From: Bacteroides fragilis
Lineage (GTDB): Bacteria; Bacteroidota; Bacteroidia; Bacteroidales; DTGW01
DNA: 44,199 bases
Reading direction: 5' to 3'
Assembly (NCBI GenBank): GCA_945889005.1
Contig: CAMDBI010000008.1
Location: 74,473 to 118,671, forward strand
Position 1 is the first letter of the stretch, and every line of letters starts with the position of its first letter. The notes under the pieces are model-generated. The model did no database searches, was not told the DNA's origin, and saw only the letters and a list, made by a program, of their open reading frames with translations. Shown in pieces: positions 16,774 through 26,171 of this stretch. The position numbers and the translations under genes are program-made.

Positions 16774-18021
16774 TTACCTCCCATTTATCCTTTTCGAAAG
16801 TGGAATAAATGCCATTTGAAGAATAACTACCAATGCCATAAATATAATATAAGCCCAATTTTCGGGCAAAGAAATATATAACAAATAAAAGCTTACAAGA
16901 GCCAATATGCGTCCTATGCCGCATGCTATCTCGACATCGACTATGTAGGCATAATGATCTCTTTTGTCGAGTGGTTTTGCTTCGTCTATTGCTTTCATAA
17001 AGCTAGCCCTAAAGGGAAAGCCAATAATTGGATCGGCCAAAAACATAGAAAGTATAAGTATAATGGTAGCCAAAGAACTATTCATAGGCAACAAGATAGC
17101 AAACGCTAGTGTTCCGATAATTTGCAAACCTACTCCAACCTTCAATATACTTGTTCGATGTTTGCTTTTTGAACGGCTACTCAAGTAATACACAACAATC
17201 ATGGCTGCCAAATAAGCCAATGAACTCAATATACCCACCACCGACTCGTTGCCAATGAATTTCAAAATCAAAATTGGCGGTATTGCAATAAACATACCCG
17301 AAAAATAACCCCAAACCAAAGTCATTAGACGAGCATGAAACCATTTTTTTGAATATTGCCAAAATAAAAAAGGTTTTGGTTCAACATTTCTGAATTTCCG
17401 AGGCAATATAATCCATGCAATCAGAAATACCAACAAAAAAGCAAATATCAAGGTACTTTGGTAAGCAAATCCTTGCGAAAACCATTGTCGTTTTACCCCT
17501 TCTCCAATGTATATTCCGACAATCAATGGTGTTAAAATACGCCCAAAACTTATAAATATAAAATCGATACCGGCATAAAAATCGCGATTGGTATCGTTGG
17601 TATTAACAACAGTTAAGTAATTGCGTGCTGCCCAATAGATACCAACACCAATACCGGTTGCAAAACCAAACACAAGCATCCATGTTTCTGTAAAAAACGA
17701 CTTTGGCAACAAAAACATAGCCATTATAGATAAAAACATCAACAGAACTCCTAGAACCATTAGTGTTCTAATTTTGAGCAATCGAACAAAATAGCCATTT
17801 GAGACAAAGCCCAAAGAAATACCAATATACGAAAACCCGCTGTACAAAAGGTTAAACTCTAAATTGCCTTTTGAAGCATTGTAAATAAAAGTACTTGTGA
17901 AAATAAGATAGAAAGGGTTAAACATACCAAACAACACATTGGCTGTAATAAGCTTACGAGCATTGGTGTTAAAAATTCTGATTTGCAAAAACTGATTTTT
18001 TATATAGGAAGCAAATGCCAT
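16774..18021 (-). CDS. MFS transporter
   Basis: About 415 residues with roughly twelve hydrophobic helices, arranged as two halves around a basic central loop (LPRKFRNVEPKPFLFWQYSKK). FGFATGIGVGIYWAARNYLTVV resembles the fourth and fifth helices of the YxxM-like MFS subgroup seen in Bacteroidota and Firmicutes. Substrate cannot be told. The ATG at 18021 is chosen; the frame is open eight codons further to a TTG at 18045. It is divergent from gltX. The gap 16664-16773 after cbiO has no gene. Confidence 0.88.
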   Translation of the reverse strand: MAFASYIKNQFLQIRIFNTNARKLITANVLFGMFNPFYLIFTSTFIYNASKGNLEFNLLYSGFSYIGISLGFVSNGYFVRLLKIRTLMVLGVLLMFLSIMAMFLLPKSFFTETWMLVFGFATGIGVGIYWAARNYLTVVNTNDTNRDFYAGIDFIFISFGRILTPLIVGIYIGEGVKRQWFSQGFAYQSTLIFAFLLVFLIAWIILPRKFRNVEPKPFLFWQYSKKWFHARLMTLVWGYFSGMFIAIPPILILKFIGNESVVGILSSLAYLAAMIVVYYLSSRSKSKHRTSILKVGVGLQIIGTLAFAILLPMNSSLATIILILSMFLADPIIGFPFRASFMKAIDEAKPLDKRDHYAYIVDVEIACGIGRILALVSFYLLYISLPENWAYIIFMALVVILQMAFIPLSKRINGR

Positions 18022-18112
18022 TTTCTTTATTGGTATGAACAACAAAGGTCGTAAATAAATAGCTATTTTGTTGTTTAAGAAAAAAATTTAAGATGCAATT
18101 GTTGTAAAATGG

Positions 18113-18120
18113 TAACTTTG
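18113..18120 (+). promoter_or_regulatory. Putative -7 promoter box of gltX
   Basis: TAACTTTG matches the Bacteroidota -7 consensus TAnnTTTG and lies 22 bases before the gltX ATG. A TTG at the expected -33 distance is not evident. Confidence 0.45.
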
Positions 18121-18142
18121 TATTCAGTAAAAATTCAAAAAT

Positions 18143-19678
18143 ATGTCAGAAAAGAAAGTCCGTGTTCGTTTTGCGCCTAGTCCAACAGGTCCATTGCATA
18201 TAGGTGGCATACGTACCGCATTGTACAACTATTTATTTGCCAGAAAACATGACGGCGACTTTATACTTCGCATCGAAGACACCGATTCGAACCGTTTTGT
18301 GCCTGGAGCCGAGGATTATATTATTAAATCGCTCGAATGGTGTGGCATTAAGTTCGACGAAGGTGTTCACCTTGGCGGACCACATGCTCCCTATCGCCAA
18401 AGCGAGCGAAAAGCCTTGTATTTTCAATATGCCCAGCAACTTATAAAGTCGGGCAATGCTTATATAGCCTTCGATACTCCCGAAGAACTCGACACCCTGC
18501 GCAAAGAGTATGAAGCGCAGAAAAAGACATTTATTTACAACTACGAAATTCGTAACCAACTCAATACCTCGATTAAACTAGGTGAAGCTAAAACTCAAGA
18601 ACTTATAGCGCAAGGAAAACCTTGGGTGGTGCGTTTTTTCATTCCCGAAAACGAGGAAATACACATGCACGACATTATTCGTGGCGAGGTGGTGGTCAAT
18701 TCGTCGACCTTGGACGATAAGGTGCTTTACAAATCGCACGATGGGCTTCCGACTTACCACTTGGCTAATATCGTAGACGATTACCTAATGCAGATAAGCC
18801 ATGTAATACGCGGTGAAGAATGGTTGCCTTCTTTGCCTTTGCATGTATTGCTCTATCGTACGCTCGGTTGGGAAAGCGCCATGCCAAAGTTTGCGCACCT
18901 TCCATTGTTGCTCAAACCCGATGGCAAAGGCAAACTTAGCAAACGCGATGGCGACAAGCTAGGATTCCCTGTGTTTCCGTTGAAGTGGATAGACCCCGCT
19001 AATGGCGAGGTGTCGTCGGGCTACCGCGAGTTTGGCTTTATACCCGAGGCTTTTGCAAATTTCTTAGCCATGTTGGGCTGGAATCCCGGTACAGAGCAGG
19101 AAATATTCAGCATCGACCAGCTGGCACAAGCCTTCTCGCTCGACCGTTGTAGTAAAGCTGGCGCAAAATTCGATTTCGAAAAAGCAACATGGTTCAATCA
19201 TCAATACTTGCAAAAACAATTGGACGAGGATATTGCCGAAATGTTCAAGCCCATATTGACCGAACATGGTATAAAGGCAAACAATGAGCTTGTAGTGCGC
19301 CTTTGTGGACTATTAAAACCACGTGCCAACTTCCCCAAAGACCTTTGGGAACAAGGTTCATTCTTTTTCGAAGCCCCGAAAAGCTACGACCCCGAAGTGA
19401 TTAAGAAACGCTGGAAACCCGAAATACCTTCTGTGCTTCATTCTATAGTTGCCGAAATTGATAATATCTGCGATTTTACTGCTCCAACAATCAATGACGT
19501 TTTGCATCATTATATCGAATCGCAACAATTGAACATGGGCCAAGTAATGAACTGCCTACGTTTGGCATTAGTAGGAGCATCCAAAGGTCCCGACTTGCCA
19601 GTTATTATCGAAATTCTTGGCAAAGATGAAGTGATTGGCAGGATTAGGAAGGCTTTAGAAACAATACAGACAAATTAA
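18143..19678 (+). CDS. gltX: Glutamyl-tRNA synthetase
   Basis: 511-residue class I synthetase that charges tRNA-Glu. The HIGH-like motif is in FAPSPTGPLHIGGIRTAL, followed by LRIEDTD, the tRNA-acceptor-binding region with VRFFIPENEEIHMHDIIRGEV split around residue 165-185, HLANIVDDYLMQISHVIRGEEWL, and the KMSKS equivalent KLSKRDG. Length is normal for Bacteroidota. Its last codons (GKDEVIGRIRKALETIQTN, 19 residues) have a diverged duplicate at 20540-20599 with its own stop, so the present 3' end may have arrived with the inserted downstream cassette. Confidence 0.97.
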   Translation: MSEKKVRVRFAPSPTGPLHIGGIRTALYNYLFARKHDGDFILRIEDTDSNRFVPGAEDYIIKSLEWCGIKFDEGVHLGGPHAPYRQSERKALYFQYAQQLIKSGNAYIAFDTPEELDTLRKEYEAQKKTFIYNYEIRNQLNTSIKLGEAKTQELIAQGKPWVVRFFIPENEEIHMHDIIRGEVVVNSSTLDDKVLYKSHDGLPTYHLANIVDDYLMQISHVIRGEEWLPSLPLHVLLYRTLGWESAMPKFAHLPLLLKPDGKGKLSKRDGDKLGFPVFPLKWIDPANGEVSSGYREFGFIPEAFANFLAMLGWNPGTEQEIFSIDQLAQAFSLDRCSKAGAKFDFEKATWFNHQYLQKQLDEDIAEMFKPILTEHGIKANNELVVRLCGLLKPRANFPKDLWEQGSFFFEAPKSYDPEVIKKRWKPEIPSVLHSIVAEIDNICDFTAPTINDVLHHYIESQQLNMGQVMNCLRLALVGASKGPDLPVIIEILGKDEVIGRIRKALETIQTN

Positions 19679-19721
19679 TAGCGTCAATAAAGTCAGCTGA
19701 TAGAGAGGTATTTAATAAATT

Positions 19722-19751
19722 TTGATTGAATGTTTTAATTTATTAAATTTG
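19722..19751 (+). promoter_or_regulatory. Promoter of the 81-aa/protease gene pair
   Basis: TTG at 19722-19724, a 19-base spacer, and TAAATTTG at 19744-19751 match the Bacteroidota consensus (TTG, 19-20 bases, TAnnTTTG) closely. The box ends 18 bases before the ATG at 19770, so the pair has its own promoter. Confidence 0.65.
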
Positions 19752-19769
19752 CATAGATAATTTGATTTT

Positions 19770-20015
19770 ATGGCAGAGATAGTTGAATATTCAGAGCAAA
19801 TTAAAAATCAATTTCCAAATGAATGGTTATTAATTGGAAATCCTCAATATAATAATTCCACTTTGATTGGAGGGTTTATACTTTACCATAGTAAGGATAA
19901 AAAGGAAGTTTGCTATATTGGAAGAGATAAAACGTCCGACTACTCTAGAATAACTTTGTTATTCACAGGCGATTTTAAATCAACCCGTAAAAATGGGATA
20001 TTAAAGCGAATATGA
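19770..20015 (+). CDS. Small protein of unknown function paired with a retropepsin-like protease
   Basis: 81 residues with no recognised domain: a mix of predicted strands (EWLLIGNPQYN, LIGGFILYHSKD, EVCYIGRD, RITLLFTGDF) and a basic tail KSTRKNGILKRI. No signal peptide or membrane segment. The stop codon overlaps the start of the protease gene (ATGA), so the two are translationally coupled and probably function together, for example as a protease and its substrate or inhibitor; this is inference. The pair is AT-richer than gltX and sits between the gltX end and a duplicate of that end. Confidence 0.75.
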   Translation: MAEIVEYSEQIKNQFPNEWLLIGNPQYNNSTLIGGFILYHSKDKKEVCYIGRDKTSDYSRITLLFTGDFKSTRKNGILKRI

Positions 20016-20404
20016 GAATAACTGATTTTGAATTGTTTGATGATAATAGTGTAATCATTGTTGATGCAATAATTGAAGATAAATTTGAACTTAGATTAGC
20101 GATTGATACAGCTGCGACCCATACTACAATTGATAGTAATATTTTATTTCTTGCCGGATACGAACTTAAAAATACAATTGACGAGGTTGAAGTAGAAACT
20201 GCAAATGGGATAATAGTAAATGAAATTTATGAGGTTAAAGAGTTTTCTTCTTTAGGGATTACAAAAAAGGATTTTAAAGTTCAAGTTTATGATTTTTTAG
20301 CTCATGGAATTACTTCAGAATATGATGGTGTTATAGGATTAGATTTCATAAGGGATTCAGTAATTTTGTTTGATTTTAAAAAATTTCAAATAAAAGTTGA
20401 ATAA
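20012..20404 (+). CDS. Retropepsin-like aspartic protease (clan AA)
   Basis: 130 residues, the size of one retroviral-type protease protomer. The catalytic motif is LRLAIDTAATHTTID, with Asp32 in D-T-A (the usual form is D-T-G), followed by a flap-like region (VEVETANGIIV) and the second hydrophobic motif DGVIGLDFIRD, which fits the I/V-G-x-D/N signature. These proteins act as homodimers; no membrane anchor is visible, so it is probably cytoplasmic. Overlaps the 81-residue gene by ATGA. Substrate unknown. Confidence 0.85.
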   Translation: MRITDFELFDDNSVIIVDAIIEDKFELRLAIDTAATHTTIDSNILFLAGYELKNTIDEVEVETANGIIVNEIYEVKEFSSLGITKKDFKVQVYDFLAHGITSEYDGVIGLDFIRDSVILFDFKKFQIKVE

Positions 20405-20539
20405 TATACAGACGCCAATAGTTAAACATCACACTTTTTGCTCCAAAAGGTTTAATAAAATTTGGACTTTGTCACCTAAGTTCGATATTAATCCATCGAT
20501 AGATTAAAATGGAATTGCTTTAAACATCGATTTTGAATT

Positions 20540-20599
20540 GGCAAAGATAAGGTGATTTCGAGGATTAGGAAGGCTGTTGCTGAAATTAATCTACAATAA
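20540..20599 (+). pseudogene. Orphan duplicate of the gltX 3' end
   Basis: Encodes GKDKVISRIRKAVAEINLQ and a stop, closely resembling the last 19 residues of GltX (GKDEVIGRIRKALETIQTN). The first 36 bases match gltX at 31 positions. Upstream the frame is interrupted by a stop (TGA at 20534), so this is an isolated tail, not a gene. It marks the right side of the cassette inserted after gltX. The rest of 20405-20626 shows nothing recognisable. Confidence 0.75.
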
Positions 20600-20626
20600 A
20601 CATTGAAACACTACAAATAATAGGAA

Positions 20627-21787
20627 ATGATGTTTGCAAAGAGTGTTGTTATTTCAACTTTAATTTTATTTACTGCCGGTATTTCGTGTAGTGCCGATAA
20701 AAAAGATATTGAACCAGAACATTTGACCAATATTCAATCAAGCTTCGAGTTTTACAGTTGGTTGTTGAAAGAATCCGATACATTTTACGATAAAGAACAC
20801 GGTCATTGGGGTCAGAGTTTATTTGGATACCGCAATATGCTCAATGAGTGTTTTTTACGCTTCGATGGCTACCAGCTAATACAACAAACAAGTTTTCCCG
20901 AAAAAAATAAAATTTCTGTGTTTGTCGATGAAATGACTGCATATTATAAACAAGTTGCAGATACTATTGGAACAGGTGTTTGGGGAATTCCGGCAGAAGT
21001 GAACCATCCGGAAATGAAAAACAAAATCCAATATGAAATATCTCAAGGTTTTAGTAAAAATGCTTGGATATATGATTTGAGCGGCACAATGGGAAGTAAA
21101 GCTGGAATGTATTATGCACATGGTCAGGTTTTTGCCAACATATCCAGATCGTATTTACGCAATAAAGACACAAGCCTTCTACCCTACATTATAAATGGTG
21201 CAAAATGGATTGTTCAAAAAAAATATGATTATGGTAACATCAACTATTTTGCTGCTGCTATCAAAGGATTATCTTATGCTTATGCTGTAACCGATAACAT
21301 TGAAACAAAACAACAAGCATTGGTTTATTTGTCGGTTATTCTTGGGTCACAAAACACAAATGGCTCATTTGGTGCAGAACACGACCAGGAAGCTGGCTAC
21401 CATGGCATCAATGTTTCGTGTTTGGCAGTAGCTCGGAAATATTTACCTGAAAACGAATTGCCTGCCAATATCGACAAGCAAATTGAAAAGTCAGTTGATT
21501 ATTTACGAGAACTAAAAGATGTTGCAACCGAAGACAGGGCTGGCTTTGTTGTTCAAGCTTGGTATTATATTTCATGTTTGGCCGACGATAACATACTGCC
21601 AAAGTTGTCTGCAACAGATTGGAAGGCATATTCAGAAGCATTGCAAATATGTATCGACAAAAAAGAGAAAATCGCAGGGTTTAAAACTAATAACAATTAC
21701 ATCTACCAAAAAGAAATACAGACAGCATGTTTAATTGGCAGCACTGTAGCTAAATATTATTTTAAAACTGCAAGTATTTATTATTAA
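20627..21787 (+). CDS. Lipoprotein of unknown function, helix-rich
   Basis: 386 residues. The signal peptide ends at Cys21 (LFTAGISC), giving a lipoprotein. The body has repeated aromatic helices (FYSWLLKESDTFYD, WGQSLFGYRNMLNECFLRFDGYQL, YAHGQVFANISRSYL, WIVQKKYDYGNINYFAAAIKGLSYAY, noted in pieces) and a loop NTNGSFGAEHDQEAGYHGINVSCLAVARKYL. This resembles alpha/alpha-toroid enzymes and binding proteins such as cyclases or polysaccharide lyases, but no catalytic set can be named. It is 49 bases upstream of an ECF sigma gene and the FecR/TonB-receptor genes, so it may be the surface partner of that uptake system; it is not SusD-like. Confidence 0.75.
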   Translation: MMFAKSVVISTLILFTAGISCSADKKDIEPEHLTNIQSSFEFYSWLLKESDTFYDKEHGHWGQSLFGYRNMLNECFLRFDGYQLIQQTSFPEKNKISVFVDEMTAYYKQVADTIGTGVWGIPAEVNHPEMKNKIQYEISQGFSKNAWIYDLSGTMGSKAGMYYAHGQVFANISRSYLRNKDTSLLPYIINGAKWIVQKKYDYGNINYFAAAIKGLSYAYAVTDNIETKQQALVYLSVILGSQNTNGSFGAEHDQEAGYHGINVSCLAVARKYLPENELPANIDKQIEKSVDYLRELKDVATEDRAGFVVQAWYYISCLADDNILPKLSATDWKAYSEALQICIDKKEKIAGFKTNNNYIYQKEIQTACLIGSTVAKYYFKTASIYY

Positions 21788-21836
21788 AAATATTTTTACC
21801 TTGTTTAAAAAATAAAGTTCTCACTTTGAACATTTC

Positions 21837-22394
21837 ATGAAATTACTTTTATCAGATCCTGAGCAGTTAATCAAGCATCTTTTTGATGAGCATTTTCATC
21901 ATTTGGTACTTTCGGCAATGCGATATATCAATGAATATGCTAAGGCTGAGGATATTGTTCAAGATGTTTATGTTAAGGTTTGGCAGAACATAGATGATTT
22001 GAAACATATCGACGATTTGAAAGCCTATCTCTTCAAAGCTGTTAAAAATTCATGTTTAAATTACATCAGGCATTTAAAAGTAAAACAACGATTCATTATT
22101 GGTTCTGCAGATATGCATTTATCGGTGGAGAAATCGGCCGAAGAGAATAAAATTGATGAAGAAACCCTCAATTGCATTCACAAAGCCATAAGTAAACTGC
22201 CCGATCATTGGAGAGAAGCATTTGTGCTTAGCAAGTACGACAATCTGAAATACCACGAGATAGCTCAAAAGCTAAATATTTCTCAAAAAACTGTTGAAAA
22301 ATACCTTTCAAAGTCTTTGCAGTTTTTGCGCAATGAACTTAAAGACTTGATTATGTTCGGTATTATTGTATTTAACATTTTATTTATGAAATAA
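21837..22394 (+). CDS. ECF RNA polymerase sigma factor, FecI-like
   Basis: 185 residues with sigma region 2 (about 13-80: LFDEHFHHLVLSAMRYI, AEDIVQDVYVKVWQ) and region 4 (about 130-175: ISKLPDHWREAFVLSKYDNLKYHEIAQKLNISQKTVEKYLSK, a helix-turn-helix). Length and C-terminal hydrophobic tail are usual for the Bacteroidota group linked to FecR. It activates the nearby genes when FecR is relieved by the receptor. Spacing to fecR is 54 bases. Confidence 0.95.
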   Translation: MKLLLSDPEQLIKHLFDEHFHHLVLSAMRYINEYAKAEDIVQDVYVKVWQNIDDLKHIDDLKAYLFKAVKNSCLNYIRHLKVKQRFIIGSADMHLSVEKSAEENKIDEETLNCIHKAISKLPDHWREAFVLSKYDNLKYHEIAQKLNISQKTVEKYLSKSLQFLRNELKDLIMFGIIVFNILFMK

Positions 22395-22448
22395 TGTTCG
22401 CATACTATAGGGTAAAATAAAATTTTAGTGTTTCACAATTAGAAAACG

Positions 22449-23462
22449 ATGAAAAAAGCAATGGAACATATCGACGAAACCATATTGCTCAAAATTATTG
22501 AGAATACGGCCGATGATCATGAGCGAAGTCTTTTTGAGCATTGGATCGAAGCTTCTGAAATGCATGCAGAAGAATTCGATCAACTTAAAAAGACCTATCA
22601 ATTATCATCTTTCGATATATTGAACAAACAGAATAATTGGGAAGCTGTGAAGCAGAAAGTTAAAGCAGGAAATAAGGTGCCGGACTATATTGAATTGCCC
22701 CGTGGACCTATTTCAAAAATTAGCTTACACCTTAAACCATTTATGCGCGTAGCTGCAATGCTTGCGATTGTTCTGGGGGTTTCGTTAATGCTTAAAACCA
22801 TTGTTTTCGATTCTGAACAGCTTACTATTTCGGGTAAAAATCTGAAACCACATGAGCCTTACCAATTGGCCGATGGCTCGAAGGTGTATTTAAATGGGAA
22901 CTCGGAAATTTCATTTTCGAAAAAATTTGGCAAAAACGATCGAGAAGTATCGCTCCAAGGCGAAGCATTTTTCGAAGTTCGCCGAAACGAGAAAATTCCA
23001 TTTAACATTTCAACTTACAAAACCACCATACAGGTTTTGGGCACCAGTTTTAATGTGTTTTCAGATTCGTCAGAAATTGTTAAAGTATCGGTAGTTTCGG
23101 GAGTTGTAGCGTTTTATTCGGGCAAAAAGGAAAATGGTGTTAAGCTCGTTGCAGGCGAACAGGCTGCATATAACCCGGGCTTGGCACAAATTGAAAAAGA
23201 ACAGAATACCGACCCAAATTTCCTTGCTTGGAAAACGGGCATTCTGTATTTCAATGAAACGCCTATTTCGGATGCGTTTGGTTTACTTCAAAAACAGTAT
23301 TCGCGAGTACTGATTTTCGAACCGAAACAAAACGATGTGCCAACTTTAACAACTACGCTCGATAATCAACCTTTGGAAGCTGTTCTGGAAGAATTAGAAC
23401 TTTTGTTAAACACTAAATCTTTTACCAGAAATGACACGATTTTTTTCAAACCAAACAATTAG
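22449..23462 (+). CDS. FecR-family anti-sigma factor
   Basis: 337 residues. The N-terminal cytoplasmic part (about 1-90) binds the sigma factor; a transmembrane helix lies at about 97-115 (MRVAAMLAIVLGVSLMLKT). The periplasmic FecR domain follows (YQLADGSKVYLNGNSEISF, REVSLQGEAFFEV, TTIQVLGTSFNVF, SVVSGVVAFYS, AGEQAAY) and the C-terminal DUF4974 (LAWKTGILYFNETPISDAFGLLQKQY). The 3' end overlaps the receptor gene by 32 bases, indicating tight coupling. Confidence 0.95.
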   Translation: MKKAMEHIDETILLKIIENTADDHERSLFEHWIEASEMHAEEFDQLKKTYQLSSFDILNKQNNWEAVKQKVKAGNKVPDYIELPRGPISKISLHLKPFMRVAAMLAIVLGVSLMLKTIVFDSEQLTISGKNLKPHEPYQLADGSKVYLNGNSEISFSKKFGKNDREVSLQGEAFFEVRRNEKIPFNISTYKTTIQVLGTSFNVFSDSSEIVKVSVVSGVVAFYSGKKENGVKLVAGEQAAYNPGLAQIEKEQNTDPNFLAWKTGILYFNETPISDAFGLLQKQYSRVLIFEPKQNDVPTLTTTLDNQPLEAVLEELELLLNTKSFTRNDTIFFKPNN

Positions 23463-26139
23463 AAAACCATTTGTATTACTAATACTTATCTCCTTTTTTC
23501 AAATCTCATTTACAAATGCTTTCCTAGACGACAAGCAAATAATGGTTCCCGATTTTAAGGGAACGGCAAAACAACTTTTAGACCAAATTAGCAAAAACGA
23601 AAACCTTGTTTTTGCTTATTCAAGCGAGGTTTCACTCGATTTTTCGGTTAATTACGAGAAAGCAGAAATGGAATTGAGCAATTTTCTCGAACTACTTTTG
23701 AAAGGAAAGCCTATTGCTTATAAAATAAAAGGAAATAAGGTGCAGCTTTTTCCAAAAAGTTCAACTGCAGATGAAACGAAGAAGTTGTCGCAAACCGTTC
23801 GAGGAACTATAATTGATGCCGATAGTAAATTGCCACTGATAGGCTCAAATGTAGTCATTGTTGGCACCAATCCGGCAATTGCTACCTCCACCGATACAAC
23901 TGGAGCATTTAAATTCGAAAACATTGCCATTGGAAGAATTGCACTCCAAGTAACATATATTGGCTATGAATCGCTAAATATCTCAGAAGTTGTAATTAAC
24001 TCAGGGAAAGAGGTTGTTTTAGAACTTAGTATGCAGGAGTCGGTTATAAAATTGGAAGATGTAGTAGTAAAAACAAGCAGAAAGGGCGACGCTACCAACG
24101 ATATGGCGCTGCTGAGTTCGCATAGTATATCGGTAAATGAAACCAAACGTTACACAGGAGGAATGGACGATCTGGCACGTGTAGCATCAAGTTTTGCAGG
24201 GGTTGCATGTACAGCCAGCGGAGGTAGCGATATTATTGTACGTGGCAACTCGCCCAAATATCTGCAATGGCGTTTAGATGGTATAGAAATATCGAGCCCT
24301 TATCACATGGACGACCAAAATGCTTCGGCTGGAGCACTTACAGCGCTTAATAATAGTTTGCTGGCGGCAACCGATTTTTATACCGGCGCTTTTTCGCCCG
24401 AATATGGAAATGTGCTTTCGAGCGTGATGGATGTGAAATTGCGTACCGGAAACAACGAAAAATTTGAAGCTGCTTATGGGCTTGGTCTTATGGGTACCGA
24501 TTTGACTCTCGAAGGGCCTTTTAAAAAGGGCTATGCAGGCTCATACCTCGTAAACTACAGGTATTCATCTATTTCGCTGCTCAACAAAATAGGAATTCTC
24601 GATATTCCGGCAGTAGTCGATTATCAGGATGCTACTTTTAAAGTCGTTCTTCCTACAAAAAAAATCGGAACCTTTTCGGTTTTTGGATTAGGTGGCTTAA
24701 GTGGCATATTGATGAACAATGCTATCCAGGTTCCAACTACAACCATCAAAGATGCTGCAATCAGTAAAGATTTCGATAAAAGCAATTACCTCTCCAACCT
24801 CAGTTTGAGCCATACTTTGTCGATAAATGCCAACAGTTATATAAAAACATCATTGTCGTATTCGGCTTCGGGAATCGACGACGAACTTATTGAGGGTTAT
24901 ACTTTAAAAAAGTATGATGGCAATGGGGCCTTTGTAAGTGATTCGGTGGTTGATAAAAAACAAAAATTTACTAACGAAATTGAAAATTCGACTTACCGGG
25001 CAGCTATCGTGTACAATACTAAAATGAGTGCAAAAGACAAAATACAAATAGGTGCAAAATATACCTTGAACAGCAATAAATATTTCCAAAACTTATACAA
25101 CGAGCAAGTTGGAGCATTATTAAATGTTACCGACTTTAATAAAAATATCAATACCCTGAACAATTTTGCCAGTTGGAAGCATAGTTTTAACGACAATATC
25201 TCTTTTGTAGCAGGTATTCACAATATGAACGTGTTGCTCAACAAAAAGAGCACCTTGGAACCACGCTTTGGGGTAAACTGGAAAATAAATCATTCAAATG
25301 CTATACATGCAGGATATGGCAAGCATAGCACCATGGAAAACCCGCATAACTATTACACTAAGCTCGTGCTTGCCGATGGTAGTACCTTTGAGCCCAACAA
25401 GGAACTCGATTTGCTTAAAGCCAACCACTATGTTCTTGGGTATAAAAAATATTTTACAGACAATCTGGTGGCAAAAATTGAAGCTTACTATCAGAATTTG
25501 TACAACTTACCTGTCGAAAACCTCGATACAAGTTACTATGCAACCATCAATGAAGGAGTTGAGTACCGCTATGTAGCCCTTGTAAACGAAGGAACAAGCG
25601 AAAATTATGGATTTGAAATAACGCTTGAAAAATTCTTTAACGAAAGTTATTATTTTTTAATCAATACTTCCATATACGAATCGAAATACAAGGCCTTGGA
25701 AGGTGTTTGGCGAAACACTCAGTATAATGGCAATTATATGTTAAATCTATTGTTCGGCAAAGAATTTAAAAATCTGGGCCGAAAGCAAAACAAAACTTTG
25801 GCTTTGAACTCAAAAGTATTTTTTAGTGGCGGAAAAAGGTATATTCCCCTCATTAGAGATGCACAGGGAAATGTTGATGTAGACCCTGTAAATAATCGAT
25901 ATTGGGATTATAAACAAGCCTATAACAAGAGGCTCGAAAACGTTTTTCAATTAAACTTGTCTATTAGCTACAAGATTAATAAAGCCACAACAACGCACGA
26001 AATATTTCTCGATTTGATGAACTTAACCGACAACCGAGCAAAAATTGGTGAATATTACGATGCTTCGGCACCAGAAAAAATCGGTTATATAACTCAATTT
26101 CAGCTATTTCCTAACTTAATGTATAGGGTGTATTTTTAA
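23431..26139 (+). CDS. TonB-dependent outer membrane receptor with STN signalling domain
   Basis: 902 residues. Signal peptide about 1-30; STN domain about 37-108 (FKGTAKQLLDQISKNENLVFAYS), which contacts FecR; carboxypeptidase-regulatory-like domain about 120-205 (VRGTIIDADSKLPLIGSNVVIVG); plug about 210-335 (VTASGGSDIIVRGNSP reads here as CTASGGSDIIVRGNSP, SPEYGNVLSSVMDVKLRTG); then the beta-barrel, ending in YRVYF with the terminal Phe needed for barrel assembly. It is shorter than SusC proteins and has no SusD partner, so it resembles the FecA/siderophore-type group rather than a glycan SusCD pair. The barrel is intact. Confidence 0.95.
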   Translation: MTRFFSNQTIRKPFVLLILISFFQISFTNAFLDDKQIMVPDFKGTAKQLLDQISKNENLVFAYSSEVSLDFSVNYEKAEMELSNFLELLLKGKPIAYKIKGNKVQLFPKSSTADETKKLSQTVRGTIIDADSKLPLIGSNVVIVGTNPAIATSTDTTGAFKFENIAIGRIALQVTYIGYESLNISEVVINSGKEVVLELSMQESVIKLEDVVVKTSRKGDATNDMALLSSHSISVNETKRYTGGMDDLARVASSFAGVACTASGGSDIIVRGNSPKYLQWRLDGIEISSPYHMDDQNASAGALTALNNSLLAATDFYTGAFSPEYGNVLSSVMDVKLRTGNNEKFEAAYGLGLMGTDLTLEGPFKKGYAGSYLVNYRYSSISLLNKIGILDIPAVVDYQDATFKVVLPTKKIGTFSVFGLGGLSGILMNNAIQVPTTTIKDAAISKDFDKSNYLSNLSLSHTLSINANSYIKTSLSYSASGIDDELIEGYTLKKYDGNGAFVSDSVVDKKQKFTNEIENSTYRAAIVYNTKMSAKDKIQIGAKYTLNSNKYFQNLYNEQVGALLNVTDFNKNINTLNNFASWKHSFNDNISFVAGIHNMNVLLNKKSTLEPRFGVNWKINHSNAIHAGYGKHSTMENPHNYYTKLVLADGSTFEPNKELDLLKANHYVLGYKKYFTDNLVAKIEAYYQNLYNLPVENLDTSYYATINEGVEYRYVALVNEGTSENYGFEITLEKFFNESYYFLINTSIYESKYKALEGVWRNTQYNGNYMLNLLFGKEFKNLGRKQNKTLALNSKVFFSGGKRYIPLIRDAQGNVDVDPVNNRYWDYKQAYNKRLENVFQLNLSISYKINKATTTHEIFLDLMNLTDNRAKIGEYYDASAPEKIGYITQFQLFPNLMYRVYF

Positions 26140-26171
26140 AGAATATTCCAACAAACAACATCGTCGATTCT

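Noticed and set aside
20627-26139. SusC/SusD polysaccharide utilisation locus
   Set aside because: No SusD-like gene or glycan enzymes; the receptor is shorter and linked to FecIR.
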